A stretch of DNA of 64,000 bases from Nonomuraea sp. SBT364. Its GTDB lineage: Bacteria; Actinomycetota; Actinomycetes; Streptosporangiales; Streptosporangiaceae. Positions 1 to 8,897 of the stretch are shown here, one piece after another. Both the position numbers and the translations under genes were made by a program. The stretch covers positions 1 to 64,000 of the forward strand of contig NZ_LAVL01000028.1 in assembly GCF_001083785.1 (NCBI RefSeq), given 5' to 3'. Within the stretch, counting starts at the first letter, position 1. Each line of letters starts with the position of its first letter. The notes beneath the pieces are model-generated. The model searched no databases. It was not told the origin of the DNA and was given only the letters and a program-made list of their open reading frames with translations.

Positions 1-40
1 GCTCTCGCGGAAAAGGATCTCCGGGCGTAGCGTTGGCGGT

Positions 41-937
41 ATGCGGCAGGCACACGCTGAAGACGCCAGGACCGAGGCCAGACGAGTGATCCGCAACCTG
101 CTGGGAGAGGACCGCCCGACGGCCGAGACACTGGTCGCCGACGCGCGCCCGATCGTCGGGGACGAGCGGTGCGACCGGTGTCTGGGGCTGGCTCTGGGCG
201 CGTCGCTCACGCGGCGGTCGGCGGAGCTGGCCGCGATCGCCGCGCTGCTGGTCGGCACCAGGGAACTGGGCGCGGAGTGGTGGACGCGCCCCAGGGGCGG
301 GAAGCTGCCGGCGCCCGACGAGGTGCTGCGCACGGCCGTGGCGATCGAGCCGTGGACCGATCTGACCGCGCTGGAGATGCTGGCCGCCTGGGCGTCCGAC
401 GATGCCGCCGACGCGCTGTGGGGCAAACCGGTCGCCCAGGTCGACCTGAACTCGTGGCAGGCCGAGGACCGCTTCGAGCTGCCGGAAGGGGTGCGGCCGG
501 GGCAGCGGCTGGTCGTGCACTTCGACGCCGGTGGCCGGCTGGACGCGGTCGTGACGCGGCGCCCCGACGAGGACCTGGGCTCCAACCTGGACTTCCACTC
601 GCTGCGCTACTCCCGGCCCGCCGAGGCGCAGTGGAGCTGGGGGGTGGCCGCCGGGCTGGGCCCGCACCGGCTGCCGGGCGAGGACCCCGACCCGTACGCC
701 CGGCCCGTAGACGAGGAGGCGGTGCGGATCCTGCGCGACTGGGCGCTGCGGCACGGCGCCACCGCGCAGCAGCTCGGCGAAGGCTGGGGAAGCGTCGGCG
801 ACGTGGTGGCCGCGATCGAGCGGGTGGACTGGATGTGGCGCAGCGGCGAGTGGTTCGGCTGGTGGCGCGGCGCCTCGGCGCTCGTCGACGGCTCGGCCTA
901 CCTGCCCTACCGGCTGGAGGAGCTGGCCTCCGGCTGA
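41..937 (+). CDS. Hypothetical protein, 298 aa
   Basis: I do not recognise this family. The product is soluble, acidic and rich in Trp, with no signal peptide or membrane segment. The N-terminal third is helical. A central stretch (about residues 140-200) looks like a small beta-rich domain containing the string RPGQRLVVHFDAGGRLDAVV. The C-terminal part is Trp-rich (WMWRSGEWFGWWRG, about 268-281). The ATG at 41 lacks a well-placed ribosome site, whereas GTG at 86 has GAGG about eight bases upstream, so the true product may be 15 residues shorter. It lies 60 bp upstream of the FrnE-like gene on the same strand. The reading frame and codon bias are convincing; the function is unknown. Confidence 0.75.
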   Translation: MRQAHAEDARTEARRVIRNLLGEDRPTAETLVADARPIVGDERCDRCLGLALGASLTRRSAELAAIAALLVGTRELGAEWWTRPRGGKLPAPDEVLRTAVAIEPWTDLTALEMLAAWASDDAADALWGKPVAQVDLNSWQAEDRFELPEGVRPGQRLVVHFDAGGRLDAVVTRRPDEDLGSNLDFHSLRYSRPAEAQWSWGVAAGLGPHRLPGEDPDPYARPVDEEAVRILRDWALRHGATAQQLGEGWGSVGDVVAAIERVDWMWRSGEWFGWWRGASALVDGSAYLPYRLEELASG

Positions 938-997
938 CGCCGCCCTCCGGGATCGCGCCGCTCGGCCGGAATCACCGCAGCGGGGCGGTGGTTGTCA

Positions 998-1672
998 GTG
1001 GGCGTGAAGGTTGAGATTTTCTCTGACATCGTCTGCCCTTGGTGCTATATCGGGCACACCAGGTTCGCCCGTGCCGCGGAGGCGTTCCGGGCCAAGGGCG
1101 GGGTCATCGACGTGACGATGCGCCCGTACCAGCTCAACCCGGACGCCCCGGCCGAGGGTGAGCCGCTGATCCCCGCGCTGGAACGCAAGTTCGGCGCGAA
1201 CGTCCCGCAGATGGTCACCCGGGTGACCGCCACCGGCGCCGAGGACGGCCTCGACATCCGCTTCGACCGGGCGGTCAGCGCCAACACGTTCGAGGCGCAC
1301 CGGCTCGTCGACGTCGCCGCCGCGCAGGGGCTGGGCGAGGAGATGGCCGGGCGGCTGTTCCGCGCGCACTTCACCGACGGGCTGAACGTCGGCGACCCCG
1401 GGGTGCTGGCCAAGCTGGCCGCCGAGACGGGTGTGCGCGACACCGGCGAGGGGGCCGGCGGAGTGCGCGAGCAGATCGCGAGGGCCGCCCAGCTCGGGAT
1501 CACGGGGGTGCCGCTGTTCCTGTTCGAGGGGCAGTTCGCGGTGTCGGGGGCGCAGCCGGTGGACACGTTCAGGGTCGCGATCGACGAGGTGGCCGCCCGC
1601 ACCGGCCAGACGCCCATCACGCCGCTCACCCCGCCCGGCGACGGCTGCGACGACGGTTACTGCGCCGTCTGA
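998..1672 (+). CDS. DsbA-family oxidoreductase (FrnE-like)
   Basis: Thioredoxin-fold disulfide oxidoreductase of the FrnE/2-hydroxychromene-2-carboxylate isomerase-like branch, predicted cytoplasmic because no signal peptide is present. The N-terminus carries the redox motif CPWC (residues 13-16) directly after the first strand (VEIFSDIV), and the cis-proline loop GVPLF followed by SGAQP is near residue 170, both typical of FrnE. At about 224 aa it is slightly shorter than usual, with a compact helical insert. The C-terminus is unusual in ending with two more cysteines (GCDDGYCAV). I chose GTG 998 because GGTGG sits six bases upstream; TTG 992 and GTG 1004 are alternatives. The next gene is convergent. 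Confidence 0.88.
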   Translation: MGVKVEIFSDIVCPWCYIGHTRFARAAEAFRAKGGVIDVTMRPYQLNPDAPAEGEPLIPALERKFGANVPQMVTRVTATGAEDGLDIRFDRAVSANTFEAHRLVDVAAAQGLGEEMAGRLFRAHFTDGLNVGDPGVLAKLAAETGVRDTGEGAGGVREQIARAAQLGITGVPLFLFEGQFAVSGAQPVDTFRVAIDEVAARTGQTPITPLTPPGDGCDDGYCAV

Positions 1673-1704
1673 GCGACCCGGCCGCCACGACGGGTGCTGT
1701 GCCT

Positions 1705-2376
1705 CTACTGAGCCGCGTGCGTGGCTCCCGGGGCTCCCGGGGCTGTGGTGCCCTCGCCGAGCAGGCCCGCGCGGTGGTGGCGGCGGCACAGGACCTGGTA
1801 GCGCACCGGGGAGGCGTCGGTGTCGCCGATGACCACCTGCTCGCCGGTGCGCGCCAGCTCGCCGCCGACCACGCGGGCGTTGAGCCGGCCCGGCCGGCCG
1901 CACCAGCACAGCACCTCGACCTGCAGCCGGCACACCTCGTCGGCCAGCTCGAACAGCCGCTGCGCCGCCGGGAACATCACCGACCGGAAGTCCGACGCCA
2001 GCCCGAACGCGTACACGTCGATCCCGTGCTCGTCCACCAGATCGGCGAGCTGCTCGATCTGCTCTACGGTGTAGAAGCACGCCTCGTCGCAGATCAGGTA
2101 GTCGATCTTGTCGTGCCCGGTGACCAGCGCTACCAGGTCGAGCGCGTCGCCGACCTCGATCGCCTCCAGGCCGAGCCCGATCCTGCTGGTGACCCGGGGC
2201 CCGCCCGACCGGTCGTGCTTGGTCAGCACCAGCCCGCGCCTGCCCTGGCGGCCGTGGTTGTAGTTCATCTGCAGCGCCAGCGTGGACTTGCCGCAGTCCA
2301 TGGGCCCGAAATAGAACTTCAGCACGGCATCACGCGCACCAGGCGGCACAGGAGACAGGGCAGACGATTCAGTCAC
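1705..2376 (-). CDS. tdk: Thymidine kinase
   Basis: Type II (TK1-like) thymidine kinase, which phosphorylates thymidine to dTMP in pyrimidine salvage. The P-loop GPMDCGKST is at residues 24-32, followed by QMNYN. The catalytic acid and flap region appears as LICDEACFYT, and zinc-site cysteines occur in LCWCGRPG and the C-terminal LCRRHH. I took GTG 2376 as the start because AAGGTG lies seven bases upstream. This gives 223 aa, close to the family size, with a short Pro-rich N-terminal extension before the first strand. Longer starts at 2409 or 2424 have no ribosome site. The gene is convergent with the FrnE-like gene and divergent from the small membrane protein. Confidence 0.92.
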   Translation of the reverse strand: MTESSALSPVPPGARDAVLKFYFGPMDCGKSTLALQMNYNHGRQGRRGLVLTKHDRSGGPRVTSRIGLGLEAIEVGDALDLVALVTGHDKIDYLICDEACFYTVEQIEQLADLVDEHGIDVYAFGLASDFRSVMFPAAQRLFELADEVCRLQVEVLCWCGRPGRLNARVVGGELARTGEQVVIGDTDASPVRYQVLCRRHHRAGLLGEGTTAPGAPGATHAAQ

Positions 2377-2451
2377 GGGGTGCCACCTTAGCGGCTTGGC
2401 TTGTTCCATGACCTCGTGGGACATTTCTCCTCTGGAGTATCAGGAGGAACC

Positions 2452-2823
2452 GTGGTCCATGACAAACCCCCGTCGCTCGACGCGATGATGACCCCCGACG
2501 AGGTCACCGCCGCGCAGGCCGACGCCGCCCGCTGGCGGTACGGCTTCTTCGTGGTCGTGACCGGCATCATCGCCGTCCTCGTCGCGTTCGGCGCCGCCGT
2601 GTTCGCCACCGGGGAGCTCGCCGCGCTGTTCGCCGGGGTGGCCGGGGTGATCGGCACCATCATCGGCGCCTACTTCGGCGTGCAGGCGGGCCAGTCGGGG
2701 AAGGCCAGGGTCGAGGCCGAACTGTCCAAGGCGCAGGAGATGGTGGTCCGGCTCGCCGCGTACGTGGGCACCGAGAACGCGCCCAAGGTCATCGACGAAG
2801 TGCTCGGCCGTCGCCGAAGCTAG
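2452..2823 (+). CDS. Small two-TM membrane protein
   Basis: A 123-aa protein with an N-terminal hydrophilic segment, two adjacent hydrophobic helices (about residues 28-51 and 56-78, the second Gly-rich: GVAGVIGTIIGAYFGVQAG), and a charged helical tail that could form a coiled coil. The GTG at 2452 has AGGAGG four bases upstream, much better than the in-frame TTG at 2401. The compact hairpin plus cytoplasmic helix resembles small actinobacterial membrane proteins of unknown role. It ends seven bases before the hydantoinase A gene, so it is probably cotranscribed with it; whether it acts with HyuAB is unknown. Confidence 0.8.
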   Translation: MVHDKPPSLDAMMTPDEVTAAQADAARWRYGFFVVVTGIIAVLVAFGAAVFATGELAALFAGVAGVIGTIIGAYFGVQAGQSGKARVEAELSKAQEMVVRLAAYVGTENAPKVIDEVLGRRRS

Positions 2824-2830
2824 AGGAGCC

Positions 2831-4834
2831 ATGCGCAGCGTCCGTATCGGAGTCGACACCGGCGGGACGTTCACCGATGTGGTGGCGGTGGACGAGCAGA
2901 CCGGTGAGATCGTCACGACCAAGACCCCCTCCACCCCCGCCAACCCGGCCGACGGCTTCCTCACGGGCGTCGGCAAACTGGGCGAGCTCGACGTCGCCTC
3001 GATCGTGCACGGCACCACCGTCGCGACGAACCTCCTCCTGGAGGACCGGATCACGAACCTGGGCCTGATCACCACGGAGGGCTTCGAGTACCTCCTGGAG
3101 ATCGGCCGGCAGAGCGTCCCCGACGGCTACGGCAACTCCTACTTCTGGGTCAAACCGCCCCGGATCGTCCCCGTGCACCTGGTGAAGACCGTCGGCGGCC
3201 GGCTGGACCACCGGGGCGCCGAGGTGCGCCCGTTCTCCGAGGAGCAGGCGGCCGAGGTGGCGCGCTGGTTCCGGAGCCGGGGCGTGACCGCGATCGGCGT
3301 GTGCTTCCTGCACTCCTACGCCAACCCGGACCACGAGCGGCGGATGCGCGAGGTGCTGGCCCGCGAGCATCCCGAGGCCGTGGTGTCGCTCTCCAGCGAC
3401 GTGCTGCGCGAGTACCGCGAGTACGAGCGCGCCGTCACCACCCTGGTCGACGCCGCGGTCAAACCGGGCATGCGCGCCTACATCGCCAACCTGTCGAGCC
3501 GCCTGGGCAAGCCGTTCTCGGTGATGAAGTCCAACGGCGGCGTGCTGTCGGCCCGCGAGGTCGTCCACCAGCCCGTCACCACGGTCCTGTCGGGGCCGGC
3601 GGCGGGCGCGCTCGGCGCCGGGCTGATCGCGGCCAACGCCGGGCACCCGTCGGTGATCACGCTGGACGGCGGCGGCACGTCCACCGACGTGGCCGTGGTG
3701 ATCGACGGCGAGCCGTCCGTCACCACCGAAGGAGCCGTCGGCCGCTACCCGTGCAAGATCCCGATGATCGACATCGTCACCGTCGGCGCCGGCGGCGGCT
3801 CGATCGCCTGGATCTCGCCGGAGGGCACGCTCAAGGTCGGCCCGCGCTCGGCGGGCGCCGACCCGGGCCCGCTCTGCTACCGGCGGGGCGGCACCGAGGT
3901 GACGGTCACCGACGCGCACGTCTACCTGCGCCGCATCCCGCCGCACCTGCTCGGCGGCGAGATCCCGCTCGACTACGACGCCGCCCGGATGGGCATCGAG
4001 GCGCTGGCCGGCAAGCTCGGGCTCACGCCTCAGCGCACCGCGACGGGCATCCTGGAGATCAGCGCGTTCAACCAGAGCAACGCGATCCGGCAGCTCACGG
4101 TCAAGCGCGGGCTCGACGTGCGTGACTTCCCGCTGGTGACGTTCGGCGGTTCGGGGCCGCTGCTGGCGTGCCGGCTCATCGACATCCTCGGCCTGCCCGC
4201 CGTGATCGTCCCGCCCGAGCCGGGCAACGTCTCGGCGTTCGGCCTGCTCACGGTCGACGTCAAGAACGACTACGTACGCACCTGCGTCACCCGCGACCTC
4301 GACCTGGCCGGCGCCGCCAAGATCTTCGGCGAGCTGGAGGGCGAGGCCGCCGAGGCGCTCGACCGCGAGGGCTTCGACGAGCCCGTCCACGTACGCAGCG
4401 CCGACCTGCGCTACTACGGCCAGGCCTACGAGGTACGCGTCCCGGCTCCGGCCGGCCCGCTGGACGAGGAGTGGCGCGCGCAGGTCGTCGGCCGCTTCCA
4501 CGACGCCCACGAGAAGCTGTACGGCTACGCCTACCGCGACGACGGACGGCACGGCGTCGAATGGGTCAACCTGCGCGTCTCGGGCATCGGCCCCATCACC
4601 CGGCCGGTGATCCGGCGGGACCCGTACCAGCGGATCGAGCCCGTCGAGGCGAGCAGGAGCGTGCACTTCGAGGAGGCGCACGACACCCCGGTCCTCCAGC
4701 GCGCCGCGCTGGAGGCGGGCGCGGTCGTCGAGGGGCCCGCCGTCATCGAGGAGTACGGCTCGACCATCCCGATCCATCCCGGTTTCTCCGCGAAGGTGGA
4801 CGAGTACGGCAACCTGGAGGTACGGCGTGACTGA
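2831..4834 (+). CDS. hyuA: Hydantoinase/oxoprolinase subunit A
   Basis: ATP-dependent hydantoinase/5-oxoprolinase/acetone carboxylase beta-type subunit (HyuA). The 667-aa length is normal. The N-terminal ASKHA-fold phosphate loop (GVDTGGTFTDVV) is at residues 6-17, the second nucleotide-binding region contains SGPAAGALGAG and ITLDGGGTSTDVAV, and the C-terminal hydantoinase A domain follows. It pairs with HyuB: the stop codon overlaps the HyuB GTG start by eight bases, indicating translational coupling. GAGGAG precedes the ATG. The substrate cannot be read from sequence. N-methylhydantoin, 5-oxoproline, or a carboxylation substrate are all family options. Confidence 0.92.
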   Translation: MRSVRIGVDTGGTFTDVVAVDEQTGEIVTTKTPSTPANPADGFLTGVGKLGELDVASIVHGTTVATNLLLEDRITNLGLITTEGFEYLLEIGRQSVPDGYGNSYFWVKPPRIVPVHLVKTVGGRLDHRGAEVRPFSEEQAAEVARWFRSRGVTAIGVCFLHSYANPDHERRMREVLAREHPEAVVSLSSDVLREYREYERAVTTLVDAAVKPGMRAYIANLSSRLGKPFSVMKSNGGVLSAREVVHQPVTTVLSGPAAGALGAGLIAANAGHPSVITLDGGGTSTDVAVVIDGEPSVTTEGAVGRYPCKIPMIDIVTVGAGGGSIAWISPEGTLKVGPRSAGADPGPLCYRRGGTEVTVTDAHVYLRRIPPHLLGGEIPLDYDAARMGIEALAGKLGLTPQRTATGILEISAFNQSNAIRQLTVKRGLDVRDFPLVTFGGSGPLLACRLIDILGLPAVIVPPEPGNVSAFGLLTVDVKNDYVRTCVTRDLDLAGAAKIFGELEGEAAEALDREGFDEPVHVRSADLRYYGQAYEVRVPAPAGPLDEEWRAQVVGRFHDAHEKLYGYAYRDDGRHGVEWVNLRVSGIGPITRPVIRRDPYQRIEPVEASRSVHFEEAHDTPVLQRAALEAGAVVEGPAVIEEYGSTIPIHPGFSAKVDEYGNLEVRRD

Positions 4835-6632
4835 CCCGATCCTCGTGGAGATCGTCGAGGGCACGCTCGCCTCGGTGGAGAAGGAGGTCGAGACCGCCAT
4901 CGCGCGCACGGCCCGCTCGCCGATGATCCGCGACGCGCACGACTTCCGCGCCGGCATCCACGACGTGCGGCTGCGCAAGCTGACCGGCCGCTCCTACAGC
5001 GCGCTCGTGCAGCCGGTCGTCCGTGACTTCCCGGCCGCGACGATGAAGCCGGGCGACGTGTACTTCCACAACGACGTCTACCTGTCCGAAGGCGGCATCG
5101 GCCACCTGCCCGACCTGTGCGTCACCGTGCCGGTCTTCCACGACGGCGCGGTGGTGGCGTTCGTGCAGGCGTTCGGGCACCACGACGACATCGGCGGCGC
5201 CGTGCCGGGCTCGATGCCGTCGCACGCCCGGTCGGTGTACGAGGAGGGGCTGATGGTCCCGCCGATCAAGCTGTGGGACCAGGGCGTGCCGAACGAGGCG
5301 GCGCTGCGCATCATGACGCGCAACTCCCGCATGCCCGACTCGCTGGCCGGCGACCTCGACGCCGAGTGCTCCGCCTGTCTCATGGGCGCCCGCCGCCTCG
5401 GCGAGCTGTTCGAGAGGTACGGCAGGCAGGCGGTCGAGGAGTGCTTCGACGCGATCATCGCCAAGACGACCGAGACCTTCCGCCGGGAGTTGCTGGCCAA
5501 GATCCCCGAAGGCACGTACACGTGGGAGGACTACGCCGAGCACGACGGCGTCGACGAGCCGCGCCTGCACGCCCAGCGCATCACGCTGACCGTCGACCAC
5601 GCCGCCGAGGCGCCCCTCACCATCGACTTCACCGGCACGTCACCGCAGGCCAAAGGCCCGATCAACCACGCGGGCGACTACGCCGACGGCGTCTTCCTGA
5701 AGAAGTGGCTCGCCCCGGTGCTGCGCAACCTGGCCGACACGCCCGAGCGCATGGCCGAGCTGGACGTCAACGAGGGCGTCGTCCCCCTCATCAAGATGAT
5801 TTTCCCGGAGAAGGGCACGCTGCTCACCCCGGTCTTCCCCGCGCCCACCAACGCCCGCACGTTCGTCATCCTGCGGCTGCTCGGCGTCCTGGCCGGGGTG
5901 CTGGCCAAGGCCACCGGCGGCCGCATGCCCGCCGACCAGGAGACGATCCGCTACACCGGCGTGCACGGCACCGGCGACGACGGCCCGTACCTCATGCGGG
6001 AGGTGCTCGGCGGCGGCTCCGGCGGGCGCTGGTACGCCGACGGCGAGGACACCATCCACGTCGTGCCCGACTCGCGCAACATCCCCGTCGAGTTCGCCGA
6101 GGCGCGCTGGCCGTTCCGGGTCGAACGCCTCGGGCTGGCCTGCGACTCCGGCGGGCCCGGCATGTACCGGGGCGGGCTCGGCTACGACAAGCACATCAGG
6201 ATGCTCCGGGACGCGTCGTACATGTCCATCGCCGACCGCTCGATCCTGTCGTGCTGGGGCGTCAACGGCGGCCTCGCCGGGCGTCCCTTCCGTGTCGAGA
6301 TCGCCGGCAAGGAGATGGAGGGCCTGGTCGACGACCACCCGGTGCAGGCGGGCGAGCTCATCCGCATCCGCACCACGGGGGGCGGCGGCTGGGGCTCCCC
6401 GTACGACCGCGACCCGCGCGCGGTGGCGGCCGACGTCCGCGACGGCAAGGTCTCGATCGCCGGCGCCCTCGGCGACTACGGCGTCGTCCTGGACGGCGAC
6501 CGCATCGACGAGCAGGGCACCGCCGAGCTCCGCGCCCGCCTCCGCCCGCCCGCCGACCGCTTCTTCGACCGCGGCCCCGGCTATCCGCGCCTGTCGGGCG
6601 GGCGCGCGTTCGCCGAGGTGGACGAACTGTAG
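4827..6632 (+). CDS. hyuB: Hydantoinase/oxoprolinase subunit B
   Basis: Partner of the upstream HyuA; together such proteins form ATP-dependent amidases or carboxylases acting on cyclic imides, oxoproline or ketones. The 601-aa product has the HyuB hallmarks: an N-terminal SVEKEVETAIARTARSPMI region, the HNDVY and GHLPD motifs near residues 75-100, and the Gly-rich C-terminal GGSGGRWYADGEDT and TTGGGGWGSPYDRDP strings. The GTG start overlaps the end of hyuA by eight bases. The gene is followed by a 216-bp gap, so it is probably the last gene of the operon. A link with the barbiturase-like gene at 41343 is conceivable but the two are 35 kb apart. Confidence 0.92.
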   Translation: MTDPILVEIVEGTLASVEKEVETAIARTARSPMIRDAHDFRAGIHDVRLRKLTGRSYSALVQPVVRDFPAATMKPGDVYFHNDVYLSEGGIGHLPDLCVTVPVFHDGAVVAFVQAFGHHDDIGGAVPGSMPSHARSVYEEGLMVPPIKLWDQGVPNEAALRIMTRNSRMPDSLAGDLDAECSACLMGARRLGELFERYGRQAVEECFDAIIAKTTETFRRELLAKIPEGTYTWEDYAEHDGVDEPRLHAQRITLTVDHAAEAPLTIDFTGTSPQAKGPINHAGDYADGVFLKKWLAPVLRNLADTPERMAELDVNEGVVPLIKMIFPEKGTLLTPVFPAPTNARTFVILRLLGVLAGVLAKATGGRMPADQETIRYTGVHGTGDDGPYLMREVLGGGSGGRWYADGEDTIHVVPDSRNIPVEFAEARWPFRVERLGLACDSGGPGMYRGGLGYDKHIRMLRDASYMSIADRSILSCWGVNGGLAGRPFRVEIAGKEMEGLVDDHPVQAGELIRIRTTGGGGWGSPYDRDPRAVAADVRDGKVSIAGALGDYGVVLDGDRIDEQGTAELRARLRPPADRFFDRGPGYPRLSGGRAFAEVDEL

Positions 6633-6848
6633 AGATTGTCACGTCACGTGAGGGGCGGGGCCGCCATGAGCCGTCGTGAACCCCCCGTTCTCCGCGTACG
6701 TCGACGAGTCGTGCTGCCGGCACGTGGCCTCCACCTCCCCCGTAGGGGGCCTGTTCCAGGCGTGCCCGCCCGCGTACGCAGTGTCACCTGGGATGCGGGG
6801 CTGTCATGATGGGCTGCGTTTCCGGACCTTGACCCTTTGGAGGACGCA
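6633..6848. other. Intergenic gap after hyuB
   Basis: No credible gene. A short 5-bp hairpin (CCCCC-GTA-GGGGG, 6737-6749) is too weak to call a terminator with confidence. Just upstream of the Gfo/Idh gene a TTCCGGAC string (6820-6827) faintly resembles half of the dyad found at other promoters of the region, but its partner half is poor. I see no clear -35/-10 pair. Confidence 0.4.
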
Positions 6849-7733
6849 GTGCGCATCGCTCTCGCCGGGCTCGCCACCAGCCATCCCTACACCGATGCCC
6901 GCACCCTGGCCAGGCATGCCGAGCTGGTGGTGTGGGAGCCGGACGGGGAGCGGCTGCGGAGGTTCACCGAGGAGCATCCCGGGGCGCGGGTCGCGGGAAG
7001 CCTGGCGGAGGCGCTGGCCGACGGGCCGGACGGGGTGGTGCTGACGGTGCCGAACCCGCGGGTGCCGGAGGCGCTGGCGGCGGTGCTGGAGACCGGGGCG
7101 GCGTGTTTCGTGAACAAGCCGGCCGCCGCCACCCGGGAGCAGCTGGACCGGCTGGACCGGCTGGCGATCCATGACCGGGTGATGTCGGGCTCGGTGCTGC
7201 GGTTCGCGCCGGGGTTCGCGGGGGTGAAGGCGGAGCCGGGCGAGGTGCTGTCGGTGCGCGCGACCGTACGGCATGACGTGGGGCTCTGGGCGACGGGCTA
7301 CAACGCCTGGCAGGACACCCCGTCGGAGGGCGGCGGGACGCTGGTGACCATGGGCGTGCACGGGGTGGAGCTGCTGGTGGCGCTGCTCGGCCCGCAGGTG
7401 CGGCTGGTGGGGGCGGCGGGGGCGACGCGGCACTACGGGACGCTCCGGTCGGAGGACACGGGGGTGCTGGCGCTGCAGTGGGAGAGCGGGGTGACCGGCG
7501 TGGTGGAGGTCCTCGGGGTGAGCGACCAGGAGTCCTACGGCGTGACCCTCTACCGGCGTGACGGCGCCGACCGGGTGGTGATCGAGCCGGGCGACGACCC
7601 GGTGCTCGGGCTGGGTTACGCGGGGACGATCGAGGCGTTCCTGCGCATGGTGGCGGGCGCGCCGAGCCCGGTGCCGTGGGCGCAGACCAGGGCGATCCTC
7701 GGCGTGCTGGTCGACGCGCGCGAGAGCGTCTGA
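6849..7733 (+). CDS. Gfo/Idh/MocA-family oxidoreductase
   Basis: NAD(P)-dependent sugar or cyclitol dehydrogenase family. The N-terminal Rossmann strand is RIALAGLATSHPYTDA (residues 2-17), in which the usual GxGxxG is replaced by AGLATSH. The family motif around the catalytic Lys appears as CFVNKPAAATREQLDRL (near residue 95), with the EKP-type signature altered to NKP. The 294-aa length is short for the family. GTG 6849 was chosen because GGAGG sits five bases upstream. A 9-bp hairpin follows the stop. The altered glycine motif leaves cofactor binding uncertain. It probably works with the epimerase and lyase genes downstream, but it lacks a clear copy of their operator. Confidence 0.75.
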   Translation: MRIALAGLATSHPYTDARTLARHAELVVWEPDGERLRRFTEEHPGARVAGSLAEALADGPDGVVLTVPNPRVPEALAAVLETGAACFVNKPAAATREQLDRLDRLAIHDRVMSGSVLRFAPGFAGVKAEPGEVLSVRATVRHDVGLWATGYNAWQDTPSEGGGTLVTMGVHGVELLVALLGPQVRLVGAAGATRHYGTLRSEDTGVLALQWESGVTGVVEVLGVSDQESYGVTLYRRDGADRVVIEPGDDPVLGLGYAGTIEAFLRMVAGAPSPVPWAQTRAILGVLVDARESV

Positions 7734-7744
7734 CGGCGGGGAAG

Positions 7745-7766
7745 GCGGTCCCCGTGCGGGGGCCGC
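7745..7766 (+). terminator. Hairpin after Gfo/Idh gene
   Basis: GCGGTCCCC and GGGGGCCGC form a 9-bp stem with one G-T pair and a GTGC loop, 12 bases after the Gfo/Idh stop codon and 23 bases before the next -35 box. There is no U tract, which is usual for actinomycete terminators. Confidence 0.55.
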
Positions 7767-7788
7767 TCATCGCGGGAGTGTGTGCCCG

Positions 7789-7829
7789 TTGACAGCGGGA
7801 GTCTGTCGCAGTTACGGTCTGGACCGTAA
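7789..7829 (+). promoter_or_regulatory. Promoter with dyad operator, epimerase operon
   Basis: TTGACA (7789-7794), an 18-bp spacer and TACGGT (7813-7818) make a good promoter. A perfect dyad, TTACGGTC-TG-GACCGTAA (7812-7829), covers the -10 box and the expected start point, which suits repression. It is the best copy of a motif found at seven sites between 7.8 and 31.5 kb. Confidence 0.8.
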
Positions 7830-7852
7830 ATGACGACAGAGGGGGATCCCGC

Positions 7853-8860
7853 GTGCGGACGACAGCGGAACTCGAGGAGCGGCTGGCGCGGCCGAGCGCC
7901 GGGCTGGTCGAGGACCTCGGAAAGCTCGACGGCGACATCATGATCCTGGGCGCGGGCGGCAAGCTCGGCCCGAGCCTGGTGCGGCTGGCGCTCAACGCCA
8001 CCCGCGGCGACCGGCGGATCATCGCCGTCTCCCGCTTCTCCGAGCCGGGCCTGGCCGACGCGCTGACCGGCGAGGGCGCCACCGTGGTGAGCGCCGATGT
8101 GGCCGACGAGCGGGCGCTGCGCGAGCTGCCCGAGGCGCCGAACGTGGTGTTCCTGGTCGGGGCCAAGTTCGGCACGCAGGGCCGCGAGCACGCGACCTGG
8201 TACACCAACGCGTACCTGCCCGGCCGGGTCGCCGACCGGTTCCGCGACAGCCGCATCGCCGCGCTCTCCACCGGGAACGTCTACCCGCTCGTCCCCGTGA
8301 CCGGCGGCGGCAGCGTCGAGGAGGACCGGCCCGGCCCCGTCGGCGACTACGCGATGAGCTGCCTCGGCCGCGAGCGGGTGCTGACGCACTTCTCGGAGCT
8401 GCACGGCACCCCCATGTCGCTGATCCGCCTCAACTACGCCGTCGAGCTGCGTTACGGCGTGCTCGTCGACCTGGCGCAGAAGGTGCTCGCCCGCGAGCCC
8501 GTCGACCTGGCCACCGGTCAGGTCAACATCGTGTGGCAGGGCTACGCGAACGAGGTGACCCTCCGCTCGCTGCTGCTCGCCGGCACCCCGCCGTACGTGC
8601 TCAACGTCACGGGCCCGGAGCTGATCTCGGTCCGGCGGGCGGCGCTGGAGCTGGGCGCGCGCCTGGGCGAGGAGCCGGTGTTCACCGGCGAGGAGGCGCC
8701 GACGGCGCTGCTGTCGAACGCCTCGCGGTGCCACCAGCTGTTCGGCTACCCGGAGATCACGCCGCTGGAGCTGATCGACCACATCGCCCGCTGGGTGTCC
8801 GACGGCGGGCCGATGCTGGGCAAGCCGACCAAGTTCGAACGCCGTGACGGCCGTTTCTAG
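7853..8860 (+). CDS. NAD-dependent epimerase/dehydratase family
   Basis: Extended short-chain dehydrogenase/epimerase-like protein of 335 aa. The Rossmann glycine motif GAGGKLG (about residues 34-40) follows the strand DIMILG, and the acidic region DVADERALRELP follows. The active-site Tyr of the YxxxK motif is present in VGDYAMSCLGRE, but the Lys position is Gly-Arg, so the canonical motif is degenerate. The substrate is probably a sugar or cyclitol derivative, by context. GTG 7853 has AGGGGGA six bases upstream. The following DapA-like gene starts 37 bases later in the same direction, so both are likely expressed from the dyad-controlled promoter at 7789-7829. Confidence 0.82.
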   Translation: MRTTAELEERLARPSAGLVEDLGKLDGDIMILGAGGKLGPSLVRLALNATRGDRRIIAVSRFSEPGLADALTGEGATVVSADVADERALRELPEAPNVVFLVGAKFGTQGREHATWYTNAYLPGRVADRFRDSRIAALSTGNVYPLVPVTGGGSVEEDRPGPVGDYAMSCLGRERVLTHFSELHGTPMSLIRLNYAVELRYGVLVDLAQKVLAREPVDLATGQVNIVWQGYANEVTLRSLLLAGTPPYVLNVTGPELISVRRAALELGARLGEEPVFTGEEAPTALLSNASRCHQLFGYPEITPLELIDHIARWVSDGGPMLGKPTKFERRDGRF

Positions 8861-8897
8861 AGCCGGCGGACCATCTTTCATGACAAGGGGGACACAC

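Noticed and set aside
2789..4978. A 729-codon open frame on the minus strand opposite hyuA
   Set aside because: It lies fully opposite a well-supported gene, has the Arg/Asp/Gly-rich make-up of an antisense frame in GC-rich DNA, and shows no motif.
6820..6838. A possible operator dyad before the Gfo/Idh gene
   Set aside because: Only the first half (TTCCGGAC) resembles the motif; the second half aligns poorly at the required spacing.
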